Of a DNA stretch of 32,281 bases, positions 1 to 10,423 are shown in pieces. The position numbers were made by a program, and so were the translations under genes. Numbering within the stretch: the stretch's first letter is position 1; the number at the start of each line of letters is the position of its first letter. The notes under the pieces are model-generated. The model had not been told where the DNA came from. It ran no database searches and worked only from the letters and a program-made list of their open reading frames with translations. Source of the stretch: Alphaproteobacteria bacterium. GTDB lineage: Bacteria > Pseudomonadota > Alphaproteobacteria > Rhodobacterales > Rhodobacteraceae. The stretch is from positions 1-32,281 of the forward strand of contig VGDH01000024.1 of NCBI GenBank assembly GCA_016869835.1. Direction: 5' to 3'.

Positions 1-330
1 CGGCCAGCGCCACCAGATTGGCGTCATTGTCGATGGTGACGGGCACGCCGATGCGGGCGGTGCCGCGCCAACCCGGTCCGATGACGCTTGAAGACCTTCT
101 CATCGCCATCGAAACCCTTCTGGCCCGCGTCACCGCAAAGGCCGGCATCACTCCCCGCGCGCTCTCGGCCATCGGCATCGGCGTGCCGGGCTTTGTGGAT
201 GTGGCCGAAGGGCTGGTCCACTGGTCCTCGGTCCTCAATGACCGCAACATCCCGCTGGCCGCCGCCGCCACCGCCCGCATCGGCGTGCCCGTCACCATCG
301 ACAATGACGCCAATCTGGTGGCGCTGGCCG
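1..330. repeat. 62-bp perfect inverted duplication at the window edge
   Basis: Bases 1-62 are the exact reverse complement of bases 269-330, which lie inside the ROK coding sequence; the match stops abruptly at base 63. The right-hand copy is in its natural coding context (residues around TIDNDANLVALAE), so the left-hand copy is the displaced one. A perfect inverted copy of a gene's own interior at position 1 is typical of a fold-back chimera or mis-extended contig end. A real inversion duplication is possible but less likely. Any reading frame entering bases 1-62 should not be trusted. Confidence 0.9.
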
Positions 331-950
331 AACTGTGGTTCGGCGCCGGGCGCGGCTTGTCGGATTTCGCCGTGGTCACCATCGAACACGGCGTCGGCAT
401 GGGCTTTGTGATGAACCACCGCATCTTCCGTGGCTCTGGCCGGCTGGGGATGGAACTGGGCCACACCAAGGTGCAGCTTGATGGCGCGCTCTGCCGCTGC
501 GGCCAGCGCGGCTGCCTTGAGGCCTATGTCGCCGACTATGCCCTGGCCCGCGAGGCGACCATCGCGCTCAACCGCCCGGCCAGCGACACGCTGTCGATCA
601 ACACGCTTCTGGAAAGCCTCTTTGACCACGCCAAGGCCGGCAATGCCACCGCGCGCTCGATCTTCCGCCGCGCCGGGCGCTATCTGGCGGTGGGGCTGTC
701 GAATGTGGTCAACCTGTTTGACCCCGAACTCATCATCCTCTCGGGCGAGCGGATGCGCTATGACTACCTCTACGCCGCCGAGACTCTGGCCGAGATGGAC
801 AACCTCGCCATCCAAAGCGGCCGTCCCCGCGCCAAGATCGAAATCCACGCTTGGGGCGATCTCCTGTGGGCTCACGGCGCCGCCGCCCTGGCGCTCTCGG
901 TGGTCAGCGAAAACCTCCTGACCGCCCAACGCGACCCCGCCGTCCAGTAG
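63..950 (+). CDS. ROK-family protein (sugar kinase or NagC/XylR-type repressor), 5'-truncated
   Basis: About 295 residues of a ROK protein are visible. They include an IGIGVPGFVD segment, the DNDANLVALAE motif, an EHGVGMGFV segment, and the zinc-binding signature CRCGQRGCLEAY with its three cysteines. ROK proteins are either sugar kinases (about 300 aa) or repressors with an extra N-terminal winged helix (about 400 aa). The N-terminal ATP-loop region and any HTH are missing, because the sequence upstream of about base 63 is an inverted artefact copy, so kinase and regulator cannot be told apart. I start the real coding at 63; the in-frame ATG at 18 lies in the artefact. It ends with TAG at 948-950 and converges on ychF. 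A sugar-responsive repressor is my guess from the long C-terminal part lacking obvious kinase-only features; sugar unknown. Confidence 0.8.
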   Translation, partial: PRQPGPMTLEDLLIAIETLLARVTAKAGITPRALSAIGIGVPGFVDVAEGLVHWSSVLNDRNIPLAAAATARIGVPVTIDNDANLVALAELWFGAGRGLSDFAVVTIEHGVGMGFVMNHRIFRGSGRLGMELGHTKVQLDGALCRCGQRGCLEAYVADYALAREATIALNRPASDTLSINTLLESLFDHAKAGNATARSIFRRAGRYLAVGLSNVVNLFDPELIILSGERMRYDYLYAAETLAEMDNLAIQSGRPRAKIEIHAWGDLLWAHGAAALALSVVSENLLTAQRDPAVQ

Positions 951-979
951 GGCTGGGTCCCCCCCGCCAATCCCCGTAC

Positions 980-997
980 GGCGGGGTTCACCCCGCC
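980..997. terminator. GC-rich hairpin between convergent genes
   Basis: GGCGGGG (980-986), loop TTCA, CCCCGCC (991-997). It lies in the 65-base gap between the convergent ROK gene and ychF, where a bidirectional terminator is expected. There is no T tract on either side, so intrinsic termination is only plausible. Confidence 0.4.
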
Positions 998-1015
998 AAT
1001 CGCGCCAACCCCGCC

Positions 1016-2113
1016 TCAGCCGGAAAACAGGAAGTGCAGGACATCGCCGTCCTTGACCTCATAGGTCTTGCCTTCCACCCGGAACCGCCCCGCCTCCTTG
1101 GCCCCCGCCTCGCCATTTCCGGCGATATAGTCGTCATAGGCCACGGTCTCGGCGCGGATGAAGCCCTTTTCAAAATCGCCGTGAATGACCCCGGCGGCCT
1201 GCGGCGCCAGCGTCCCCTTCGGGATCGTCCAGGCGCGGGCCTCCTTGGGGCCGACGGTGAAATAGGTCTGCAACCCCAACAGCGCATAGCCCGCCCGGAT
1301 CAGCCGGTCGAGCCCCGCCTCGGCCAGCCCCATTTCCTCAAGGAACATCGCCGCCTCATCCTCGGCCAGCTGGCTGATCTCTTCCTCGATCCGGGCCGAG
1401 ATCACCACCGTCGCCGCGCCTTGCACCCGCGCCATCTCGGCCACGCGGTCCGACTGGCTGTTGCCCGAGGCGGCCTTGGCCTCTTCGACATTGCAGACGT
1501 AAAGCACGGGCTTGGCGGTCAACAACTGCAACATCCGCCATTGCTTCTGGTCCTCCGCCGCAACCGCAACCGTGCGCGCCGGCTTGCCCGCGTTCAGCGC
1601 CGCCAGGGCCGCGCGCAACAGCCGGTCCTGATCCAGCGTATCCTGATCGCCCCCGCGCAGCTTTTTCGCCAAGGCCGCCAGCCGCCGCTCAATGCTTTCC
1701 ATATCGGCCAGCATCAGCTCGGTCTCAATCGTCTCGGCGTCCGCCACTGGATCAATCCGCCCCTCGACATGGGTGATATCGCCATCTTCAAAACAGCGCA
1801 GCACATGGGCAATTGCATCACATTCGCGGATAATGGCAAGGAACTGGTTGCCCAGACCCTCGCCCTTCGAGGCACCCCGCACCAGCCCCGCGATATCGAC
1901 AAAGGTCATGCGCGTCGGGATGATCTGCTTGGACCCGGCAATCGCCGCAAGCTTGTCCAGCCGCGCATCGGGCACCGCCACTTCGCCCACATTCGGCTCA
2001 ATCGTGCAAAACGGAAAATTCGCCGCCTGCGCCGCCGCCGTCCGGGTCAAGGCGTTGAACAGGGTCGATTTGCCCACATTCGGCAGACCCACGATACCCA
2101 TCTTGAAACCCAT
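1016..2113 (-). CDS. ychF: Redox-regulated ATPase YchF (Obg-like)
   Basis: A 365-residue protein, the usual family length. It starts MGFKMGIVGLPNVGKST, giving a P-loop at about residues 9-17, and has the switch motif DIAGLVRGASKGEGLG at about 73-88. NVEE stands where GTPases have NKxD; this change is the hallmark of the YchF/OLA1 branch and explains its preference for ATP. The C-terminal TGS domain ends in the conserved KTYEVKDGDVLHFLF. YchF associates with ribosomes and is linked to oxidative stress and translation control. The ATG at 2113 is chosen because the protein then begins at the family N-terminus and has AAGAGGGG a few bases upstream; an in-frame ATG at 2170 would add an unrelated 19-residue leader. 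The terminal TGA is at 1016-1018. The gene follows the broken sulfatase gene on the same strand with an 84-base gap. Confidence 0.96.
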   Translation of the reverse strand: MGFKMGIVGLPNVGKSTLFNALTRTAAAQAANFPFCTIEPNVGEVAVPDARLDKLAAIAGSKQIIPTRMTFVDIAGLVRGASKGEGLGNQFLAIIRECDAIAHVLRCFEDGDITHVEGRIDPVADAETIETELMLADMESIERRLAALAKKLRGGDQDTLDQDRLLRAALAALNAGKPARTVAVAAEDQKQWRMLQLLTAKPVLYVCNVEEAKAASGNSQSDRVAEMARVQGAATVVISARIEEEISQLAEDEAAMFLEEMGLAEAGLDRLIRAGYALLGLQTYFTVGPKEARAWTIPKGTLAPQAAGVIHGDFEKGFIRAETVAYDDYIAGNGEAGAKEAGRFRVEGKTYEVKDGDVLHFLFSG

Positions 2114-2197
2114 TCCGTGCCCCTCTTGCGCTGATCGCCCTGCCATAGCGAAGCGCGCCCCGCGCCGCAAGTCTGCGCGGGCTGAAGGCTCAGCGGC

Positions 2198-3805
2198 TCA
2201 GGGTGCCGCCACCGCCCAAACCTTGTTGGCCAGTTCCACATCGGTGGTCAGCATGCTGTCCAGCGTCTCGATGCCGTGGCTTTCCACAATCGTCTTGCCC
2301 GCGCCCAGCAAAGACCGGCCCAACCCGATGGCCACAGGATCCTCGGCCCAATCGAACCAATCCAGCATCGTCGGCAGAACATCCACCATGCTCCCCGGCT
2401 TGGTCACCACCAGCCCGGGCTTGGCCCCGGCCCCTACCATGATCAGCGTGTTGGCCCCCTCGTATTCGGGCGCCGCCGCAGGCGGGCGGGGATGGGCGCT
2501 CAGATGATCCGACATCACCACCACGGCAAGTGGCCGGCCCGGGCGCAGCCGCGCCTGTTAGGCCTCGGCATGGGCAACAAAGGCCAGCGTGTCCTCGATC
2601 GTGCAACGCAAGACAAGACTCAAGTCGCGTGAGAACGTCGCCTGACCGTCCTCAGTACAGCGGCGCGACAAAAAGCCGTTGTCGCCATGCGGGCCAATCG
2701 TTTCGACAAGCAGCGCATAGGGCTTCGGCTGGGCCTGCAACTCGGCCAGCTTGCCGGTGGCAAAGTCAAACACCATCTGGTCATCCTGCACCCAGCCGAT
2801 CAGCGACTTGGCAATCTCTTCCGGCGCATAAACCGTCTCAAGCTCACGCAGGCCCGTGATGTCCTCGATCCTGTGAGTGCGGAAGAAGGTGTCAATCCCG
2901 CCAAAGCGAAGATCGCCCCCCACCACAAAGGCCGACCGATAGCCCCTGTCGGCCAGAATGTCGCCCAGACAGGTCATCTCGGGCATGAATTCCTCGATCT
3001 CCTCGAAATTCGTGCGGTAAAGCGGCCCGCGCGGCAGGATCGGCACGGCGCAATTGGTCGCCACCAGACCGGCAAGGCTCCAGCCCGTGCCCGCAATCTG
3101 CCCGACGCGGGTAAAAGACATGCCGCGCTTGGAAAACGCCTCAAGCGGCGCATAAACATCGCCCCAGACGGCCGGATCGGCAAACTGAAGATCCCTGCTT
3201 TCCATGTAGATCATCAGGACATCGGGCAGGACGGCCCCAGGATCGGCAGGGCGCAGCTTGGGTTCGGCCAGATGCCGCGCCAGATCCGAAGGCACCGTGG
3301 CATTCAGCTGCGATACCGCAAGGTATTGCACAACCGGGTTCACCGCCAAGACGGCCAGCGCCGAAACCGCAAAATGCCACCCGCGCCAGCGCCCGAAACT
3401 GCTCAGGCCCAGAAAGATCAACACCATGGCCAGCGCACACAACACCGCTTGCAAAATCGGCGTGCCAAGCCCGGCCAAGGTGGCCCCCTGCATGCCGAAT
3501 TCCTTGTGAAACACAATCGCCAGCATGTCGATCCGCCGGAACGACCGCGACAGCGCCACCGCCGGAATCAGCAAGACCGCCGCCAGCACGATCAGCCAGA
3601 AGGCCCAGGGTCGCGGCCGCCACAGGGCGCGCCCGATCAGTGCAAATCCCACGATGATGCACAGAAGAAAACCAATGCCCGGCTTGTCCGGTGACATCCA
3701 CGGCAGGGCGGCAACCATGGCCGCCAGCACGAAAGCTGCCACCAGAAGGCCGATTGCAGCGAGCTGCCGCAAAAAAGACGGCAAGCGAAAACTTATGAGA
3801 GACAT
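2198..3805 (-). pseudogene. Inner-membrane sulfatase-fold transferase (OpgB/LTA synthase-like), interrupted by in-frame TAA
   Basis: The N-terminal part (starting MSLISFRLPSF) has about four or five hydrophobic segments within the first 160 residues. A periplasmic alkaline-phosphatase-superfamily domain follows: metal-site DVLMIYMESRD, nucleophile region GTGWSLAGLVATN, then FVVGGDLRFGG. At 2558-2560 an in-frame TAA ends the first 415 residues. Without any frame change the next 119 codons continue the same domain with LAVVVMSDHLSAH (the SDH metal motif) and a normal C-terminus ending in TGA at 2198-2200. The intact protein would be about 535 aa, resembling phosphoglycerol transferases that decorate osmoregulated glucans or polyglycerol phosphate. 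Loss of the SDH metal ligands should inactivate the product unless the stop is an error. A possible -35 TTGACA lies at 3863-3868 on the minus strand; its -10 is weak. The substrate is not deducible. Confidence 0.8.
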
Positions 3806-3964
3806 AATGGGCTTTTTTATAAAATGGCTTCACGATCGAATGAGCGTCAGCATGTCCGTTCTTGTCAAGACATACCCGTGACAATGGCTTTCGCCCAACC
3901 CTCCCCCCATTGATTTTCCCGCCTCACCCTGCGAAACCGGGGCCAGACATTTTCGGGGACCGCC

Positions 3965-4756
3965 ATGACCAGACTGGACAAGACTTTCGCGCGCCTGAAG
4001 GCCGAGGGCAAAAAGGCCTTCGTGTCCTACATCATGGCAGGCGATCCCGATGTGGCCACGGCGCAGGCCGTGATGAACGGCCTTCCGGCTGCGGGCGTCG
4101 ACATCATCGAACTCGGTCTGCCCTTCACCGATCCCATGGCCGATGGCCCGACCATTCAGTTGGCCGGCCAGCGCGCGCTTGAAGGCGGCATGACGGTCGA
4201 TGCAACGCTGCAAATGGTGCGCGATTTCCGCGCCCTTGATGCCACCACCCCCATCGTGCTGATGGGCTATTACAACCCGATCTACGCCCGCGGCGTTGAC
4301 CTCTTTCTGGCGCAGGCCAAAGAGGCCGGGATCGACGGGCTGATCGTGGTCGATCTGCCGCCCGAAGAAGATGATGAACTCTGCATCCCCGCGCAGAAGG
4401 CCGGGCTGAATTTCATCCGTCTGGCCACGCCCACAACCGATGCGAAACGCCTGCCCAAGGTGCTGCAAAACACCAGTGGCTTCGTCTATTACGTCTCGGT
4501 CACCGGCATCACCGGGGCGGCGGCGGCGCAAGCGGCGGATGTGGGGCCCGAGGTGGCGCGGATCAAGAAATCCACCGATCTTCCCGTCATCGTCGGCTTT
4601 GGAATCAACACCCCCGAAGCCGCCCGCACCATCGCCTCGGTGGCCGATGGCTGTGTGGTCGGCTCGGCCATCGTCAAGGAAATCGGCGCGGGCAAATCGG
4701 CCAAAGAGGTGCTGGCCTTTGTCGCCGCCCTCGCCGCCGGCGCCCATTCGGCCTGA
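3965..4756 (+). CDS. trpA: Tryptophan synthase alpha subunit
   Basis: A 263-residue TIM-barrel protein that cleaves indole-3-glycerol phosphate to indole and glyceraldehyde 3-phosphate; indole then passes to the beta subunit. The catalytic residues fall exactly where the family has them: Glu49 in DIIELGLPF and Asp60 in TDPMADGP. The phosphate-binding VGFGIN and the late [10 protein letters not shown] segments are also intact, as are the VSVTGITG loop and the start [12 protein letters not shown]. trpB does not adjoin it upstream: the upstream gene is a divergent sulfatase-like gene. trpA therefore stands apart from trpFB here, unless the operon is elsewhere in the genome. The start ATG lies soon after a GGGGAC stretch that could serve as a weak ribosome site. 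Cytoplasmic. Confidence 0.97.
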   Translation: MTRLDKTFARLKAEGKKAFVSYIMAGDPDVATAQAVMNGLPAAGVDIIELGLPFTDPMADGPTIQLAGQRALEGGMTVDATLQMVRDFRALDATTPIVLMGYYNPIYARGVDLFLAQAKEAGIDGLIVVDLPPEEDDELCIPAQKAGLNFIRLATPTTDAKRLPKVLQNTSGFVYYVSVTGITGAAAAQAADVGPEVARIKKSTDLPVIVGFGINTPEAARTIASVADGCVVGSAIVKEIGAGKSAKEVLAFVAALAAGAHSA

Positions 4757-4786
4757 CACCGCCCCAAGGTTACCGGGGACATCCCT

Positions 4787-4818
4787 GCCCGCCGCCAAAG
4801 CCTGCGGGGCAGGCGGGC
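4787..4818. terminator. Possible trpA terminator hairpin
   Basis: GCCCGCC (4787-4793) and GGCGGGC (4812-4818) can pair about 30 bases after the trpA stop. The loop is 18 bases and can fold further. No T run follows, so it is a weak candidate. Confidence 0.3.
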
Positions 4819-4840
4819 TGACCAATCCCACGCCAGACCC

Positions 4841-4868
4841 TTGCGTGAACCTGTCATATTGGTAATAT
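4841..4868 (+). promoter_or_regulatory. Probable sigma70 promoter of lldD
   Basis: TTGCGT (4841-4846), a 16-base spacer, and TAATAT (4863-4868). Transcription would begin near 4875, about 20 bases before the chosen lldD ATG at 4895. The -10 box lies inside the operator palindrome described separately. Confidence 0.5.
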
Positions 4869-4879
4869 CACCTTACCAA
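4859..4879. promoter_or_regulatory. Palindromic operator upstream of L-lactate dehydrogenase
   Basis: Perfect 7-base arms TTGGTAA (4859-4865) and TTACCAA (4873-4879) are separated by 7 bases. The site covers the probable -10 and start region of lldD, a geometry that suits a repressor. TTGGT/ACCAA half-sites are typical of FadR-subfamily GntR regulators such as PdhR and LldR, and LldR is the known lactate-responsive regulator of lldD in enterics. The half-site spacing here is wider than in those classical sites. No GntR gene lies in the window, so the cognate protein is inferred only. Confidence 0.55.
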
Positions 4880-4894
4880 AATCGGGGGTTCGCC

Positions 4895-6058
4895 ATGGCT
4901 GTCATCACCTGCATCGACGATCTCAAGGCGATCTACGTCAAGAAAACCCCGAAGATGTTCTACGATTACGCGGAATCCGGCAGCTACACCGAACAGACCT
5001 TCCGCGACAACGTCAGCGATTTCGCCAAGATCCGCCTGCGCCAGCGCGTCGCCCGCGACCTGACCAGCCGCACCACCGAAAGCACCATGATCGACGAGAA
5101 GGTGGCAATGCCGGTCGCCCTCTCGCCCGTCGGCTCTTGCGGGATGCAATCCCCCGATGGCGAGATCAAGGCCGCCCGCGCCGCCGCCGCCTTTGGCGTG
5201 CCCTTCACGCTCTCTACCATGTCGGTCTGCTCGATCGAAGATGTGGTCGAACACTCCCCCACCCCCTTCTGGTTCCAGCTTTACGTCATGCGCGACGAGG
5301 ATTTCGTCGATGCTCTGATCGAGCGGGCGCGCAAGGCAAACTGCTCGGCCCTTGTCCTGACGCTTGATCTGCAAATCCTCGGCCAGCGCCACAAGGACCT
5401 GAAGAACGGCCTGACCACCCCGCCCCGGCTGACCCTGCCCAATATTATTGACATGATGCTGAAACCGCAGTGGTCTTTGGGCATGCTCGCCACCCCCCGC
5501 CGCACCTTCCGCAACATCGTGGGACATGCCAAGGGCGTGGGCGATCTTAGCAGCCTGACCTCCTGGACCAACGAACAGTTCGACCCGCAACTCGATTGGA
5601 AGAAGGTGGAACGCATCCGCGACCAATGGGGCGGCAAACTGATCCTGAAAGGCATCCTTGATGCAGACGACGCCCGCATGGCCGCCGACACCGGGGCCGA
5701 TGCGATCATCGTCTCCAACCACGGCGGCCGACAGTTGGACGGCGCGCTGTCCTCGATCCGCATGCTGCCCTCAATCGTGCGGGCGGTCGGCGACCGGACC
5801 GAGGTTCACCTTGATAGCGGCATCCGCTCCGGCCAGGACGTGCTGAAGGCGCTCGCCATGGGCGCCAAAGGCACCTTCATCGGGCGCAGCTATCTTTACG
5901 GGCTTGGCGCCATGGGGCAGGCCGGCGTGACCAAGGCGCTCGAGATCATCCATAAAGAGCTGGATATCACCATGGCACTCTGCGGCGTGCAAAAGGCCAC
6001 GGACCTCTCGCGCGAACACCTTTTGGTGCCCGAAGATTTCGAAGGGCGCTGGGCATAA
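4895..6058 (+). CDS. lldD: FMN-dependent L-lactate dehydrogenase (quinone-linked)
   Basis: A 387-residue member of the FMN-dependent alpha-hydroxy-acid dehydrogenase family, the usual length. It oxidises L-lactate to pyruvate and passes electrons to the respiratory chain at the inner membrane. Visible landmarks are the FMN-pocket ALSPVGSCGM near residues 75-84, FWFQLYVMRD near 125-134, LKGILDADDA near 251-260, the catalytic histidine H276 in SNHGGRQLDGALSS, and the C-terminal FIGRSYLYGLGA FMN-phosphate segment. The ATG at 4895 gives the family start MAVITCIDDLKAIY; an in-frame ATG at 4841 would place the operator and promoter inside the coding region and adds an unrelated leader. It is expressed on its own, probably controlled by the palindrome at 4859-4879. 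A related 2-hydroxy-acid substrate (mandelate, glycolate) cannot be excluded. Confidence 0.92.
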   Translation: MAVITCIDDLKAIYVKKTPKMFYDYAESGSYTEQTFRDNVSDFAKIRLRQRVARDLTSRTTESTMIDEKVAMPVALSPVGSCGMQSPDGEIKAARAAAAFGVPFTLSTMSVCSIEDVVEHSPTPFWFQLYVMRDEDFVDALIERARKANCSALVLTLDLQILGQRHKDLKNGLTTPPRLTLPNIIDMMLKPQWSLGMLATPRRTFRNIVGHAKGVGDLSSLTSWTNEQFDPQLDWKKVERIRDQWGGKLILKGILDADDARMAADTGADAIIVSNHGGRQLDGALSSIRMLPSIVRAVGDRTEVHLDSGIRSGQDVLKALAMGAKGTFIGRSYLYGLGAMGQAGVTKALEIIHKELDITMALCGVQKATDLSREHLLVPEDFEGRWA

Positions 6059-6172
6059 CGCCTCGGGCACCTCTCGCTTCTTGTCGTCAGCTGGCACCCG
6101 GTTCAGGCGCCCGCGAAAGGCCCCCCATTTCAGGCCCCCGCTTTTCAGGCCCTCGCGTGCTGCCGCCAAAGA

Positions 6173-6643
6173 TCAGACCGCCCGCACGATCCGGACCTGA
6201 TAGCAATTGTTCCGCGCCGATCGCACATCTACAAAGCTGATCTCCTCCCGCGCCAAAAGCTGGGCGGCGTAGCTCGCAATCTCTGCCTTGGCGACGATCT
6301 TGCCCGTCCCGTAACAGATGCGCTGATCCGCCGTGTATCCCTTCAGAAGATAATCCGGACTGTCCAACATCGGCGGCAGGCCAAGCCCTGACCAAGCGTC
6401 GCAGGCCTCGGCACACAAGAAGATAGGCCCGGTCTCGGCATAGGGTTGCGCTGTTTCAAAGGGCCGATAGGCCAGGATCAGCATCCCTGCACCCTTGGGA
6501 ATAAAGTCCAGACAATGTCGGCAGGGATTGCCTGCGCCATCCGAGACGGTGCGCTCTGGCAGGCAATCATAGGCATCACGCCCGCCACTTCGCAGCGCGC
6601 TCACCCGATCACTCGAAAGCGGAAGAAACGTGATCTGGTCCAT
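6173..6643 (-). CDS. DUF1203 family protein
   Basis: A 156-residue protein of the DUF1203 family, recognised from RDAYDCLPERTVSDGAGNPCRHC near the N-terminus, MLILAYRPFE and YAETGPIFLCAEAC in the middle. Cysteines and histidine in GNPCRHCLDF and in FLCAEACDAW are arranged as if they could bind a metal, but this is inference. No biochemical function is established for the family that I know of. The start ATG has a strong AGGAGG ribosome site about 7 bases upstream (minus strand). It converges on lldD with a 114-base gap that holds nothing I recognise, and sits upstream of no obvious partner; meaB lies 140 bases behind it on the same strand. Confidence 0.85.
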   Translation of the reverse strand: MDQITFLPLSSDRVSALRSGGRDAYDCLPERTVSDGAGNPCRHCLDFIPKGAGMLILAYRPFETAQPYAETGPIFLCAEACDAWSGLGLPPMLDSPDYLLKGYTADQRICYGTGKIVAKAEIASYAAQLLAREEISFVDVRSARNNCYQVRIVRAV

Positions 6644-6783
6644 GCAAAGCCTCCTGATGTCAGGCGCTCATGGTGCAAGGGGGGCCGCCTGCCGCAACCC
6701 GTTTCTTGCGCATTCGAGGCCAGAGTGCCGAGAGGCGCGACCCCAAGCTTTCGGAACCTGACGCCCGCCCTCAGGCCACCCCA

Positions 6784-7746
6784 TCACCGCCCCAACAACC
6801 CCAGCATCTCCGCTGCGGCCAGTTCTGGCGTGGTCTCTCCGGCCGCCACCTGTGCGCCCAACCGCGCCATGATCCCGCGCGCAGGCTCGCGCAACAGCGC
6901 CGCCAAAAGCGCCTGCCGCACCTCTTCCTCAAACCAATGCCGGGCCTGCGCCGCGCGGCGGCCCTCCCAATGCCCGGCTCCGCGCCGCCACGCGGCCAAA
7001 GCCTGCATCTCGGCCCAGGCCTCGGCCATGCCGCTATGCTCGACCGCCGACACCATCATCGCCTTGGGAAACCCTTCCGGGTCCTGCGGGCGACGGCGCA
7101 ACAGCCGCAAGGCCCCCGCATAATCGCCGCAGGTCCGCGTGGCCGCCGGTTTCAGATCGCCATCCGCCTTGTTCACCAGGATCAGATCGGCCATCTCCAT
7201 GATCCCGCGCTTGACGCCCTGCAACTCATCGCCTCCCGCCGGGGCCAACAAAAGCAGGAAGAGATCGCACATCTCGGCCACCATGGTCTCCGACTGGCCA
7301 ACCCCCACGGTCTCGATCAACACTACGTCAAACCCCGCCGCCTCGCACAAGGCCACCGCCTCGCGCGTGCGCCGGGCAACGCCACCCATCTGCGCCTGAC
7401 TGGGCGAGGGGCGGATAAAGGCCAATGGATCGCGCGACAGCTCTTCCATCCGCGTCTTGTCCCCCAGGATCGACCCGCCCGACCGCGCCGAAGACGGGTC
7501 CACCGCCAAGACCGCCACCCGCTTGCCCGCGCCTGTCAACATCTTGCCAAAGGCTTCGATGAAGGTCGATTTCCCCACCCCCGGCGTGCCCGAAAGCCCG
7601 ATGCGCAAGGCCTGCCGGTCGCGGCCCAAGGATGACAACAACGCCAAGGCTTCCGCCCGATGATCGGCCCGCGCGCTTTCCACCAGCGTGATCGCCCGCG
7701 CCAAGGCCCGCCTGTCACCCGCCCGAATGAGTTCCGCCGAAATCAT
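6784..7746 (-). CDS. meaB: MeaB/ArgK-family GTPase, chaperone of a B12-dependent acyl-CoA mutase
   Basis: A 320-residue G3E-type GTPase. Its P-loop GTPGVGKST is at residues 53-61, followed by [22 protein letters not shown] (a MeaB signature region), the switch ETVGVGQSE, and the base-specificity motif NKAD. MeaB proteins gate cofactor loading and protect methylmalonyl-CoA mutase, or the related ethylmalonyl-CoA mutase used in the glyoxylate-free acetate pathway of Rhodobacter relatives. No mutase gene is in the window, so the partner must be elsewhere. The ATG at 7746 has GGAGGGG just upstream and gives [11 protein letters not shown]; the ATG at 7791 would add a low-complexity leader. The gene diverges from hrpB across a hairpin-rich repeat. 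Confidence 0.93.
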   Translation of the reverse strand: MISAELIRAGDRRALARAITLVESARADHRAEALALLSSLGRDRQALRIGLSGTPGVGKSTFIEAFGKMLTGAGKRVAVLAVDPSSARSGGSILGDKTRMEELSRDPLAFIRPSPSQAQMGGVARRTREAVALCEAAGFDVVLIETVGVGQSETMVAEMCDLFLLLLAPAGGDELQGVKRGIMEMADLILVNKADGDLKPAATRTCGDYAGALRLLRRRPQDPEGFPKAMMVSAVEHSGMAEAWAEMQALAAWRRGAGHWEGRRAAQARHWFEEEVRQALLAALLREPARGIMARLGAQVAAGETTPELAAAEMLGLLGR

Positions 7747-7810
7747 CGCCCCTCCGCCCTTTGCCCCCTTTTGCCCCAAGCCCGCCCGCAACGCCAGTGG
7801 TCCACCGCGG

Positions 7811-7906
7811 AGCAGGGGGCTTTGCGCCCCCCGCGCCCCCCGCAGGGTATTTCCGCCAAGATGAACCCAGACTTTTCATCTTGGCCAAAATACCCCCGCC
7901 GGAGGC
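7811..7906. repeat. Dispersed hairpin element (Rhodobacterales type)
   Basis: A G/C block (GGGGGC at 7815-7820 against a C-rich stretch to 7841) is followed by two inverted copies of one motif. The first is at 7845-7865 (starts GGGTATTT, ends CCAAGATGAA) and the other at 7875-7895 in opposite orientation; the 21-base arms differ at about two positions around a 9-base loop. It lies between the divergent starts of meaB and hrpB, so it is not needed there as a terminator. Degenerate relatives occur at 20414-20467 and 32106-32160, which points to a repeated extragenic element. Confidence 0.7.
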
Positions 7907-7950
7907 GCCCAACCGGTGACAAGCGCGCGCCAATGGCCGATAAGGCGCGC

Positions 7951-10395
<2,445 letters not shown>

Positions 10396-10423
10396 GGCGG
10401 ATTGCCCGCTTGGTCGCCCCCAC

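Noticed and set aside
7660-7950. N-terminal extension of hrpB by 97 codons
   Set aside because: It runs antisense through the start of meaB and across the hairpin repeat; HrpB family length is met from 7951.
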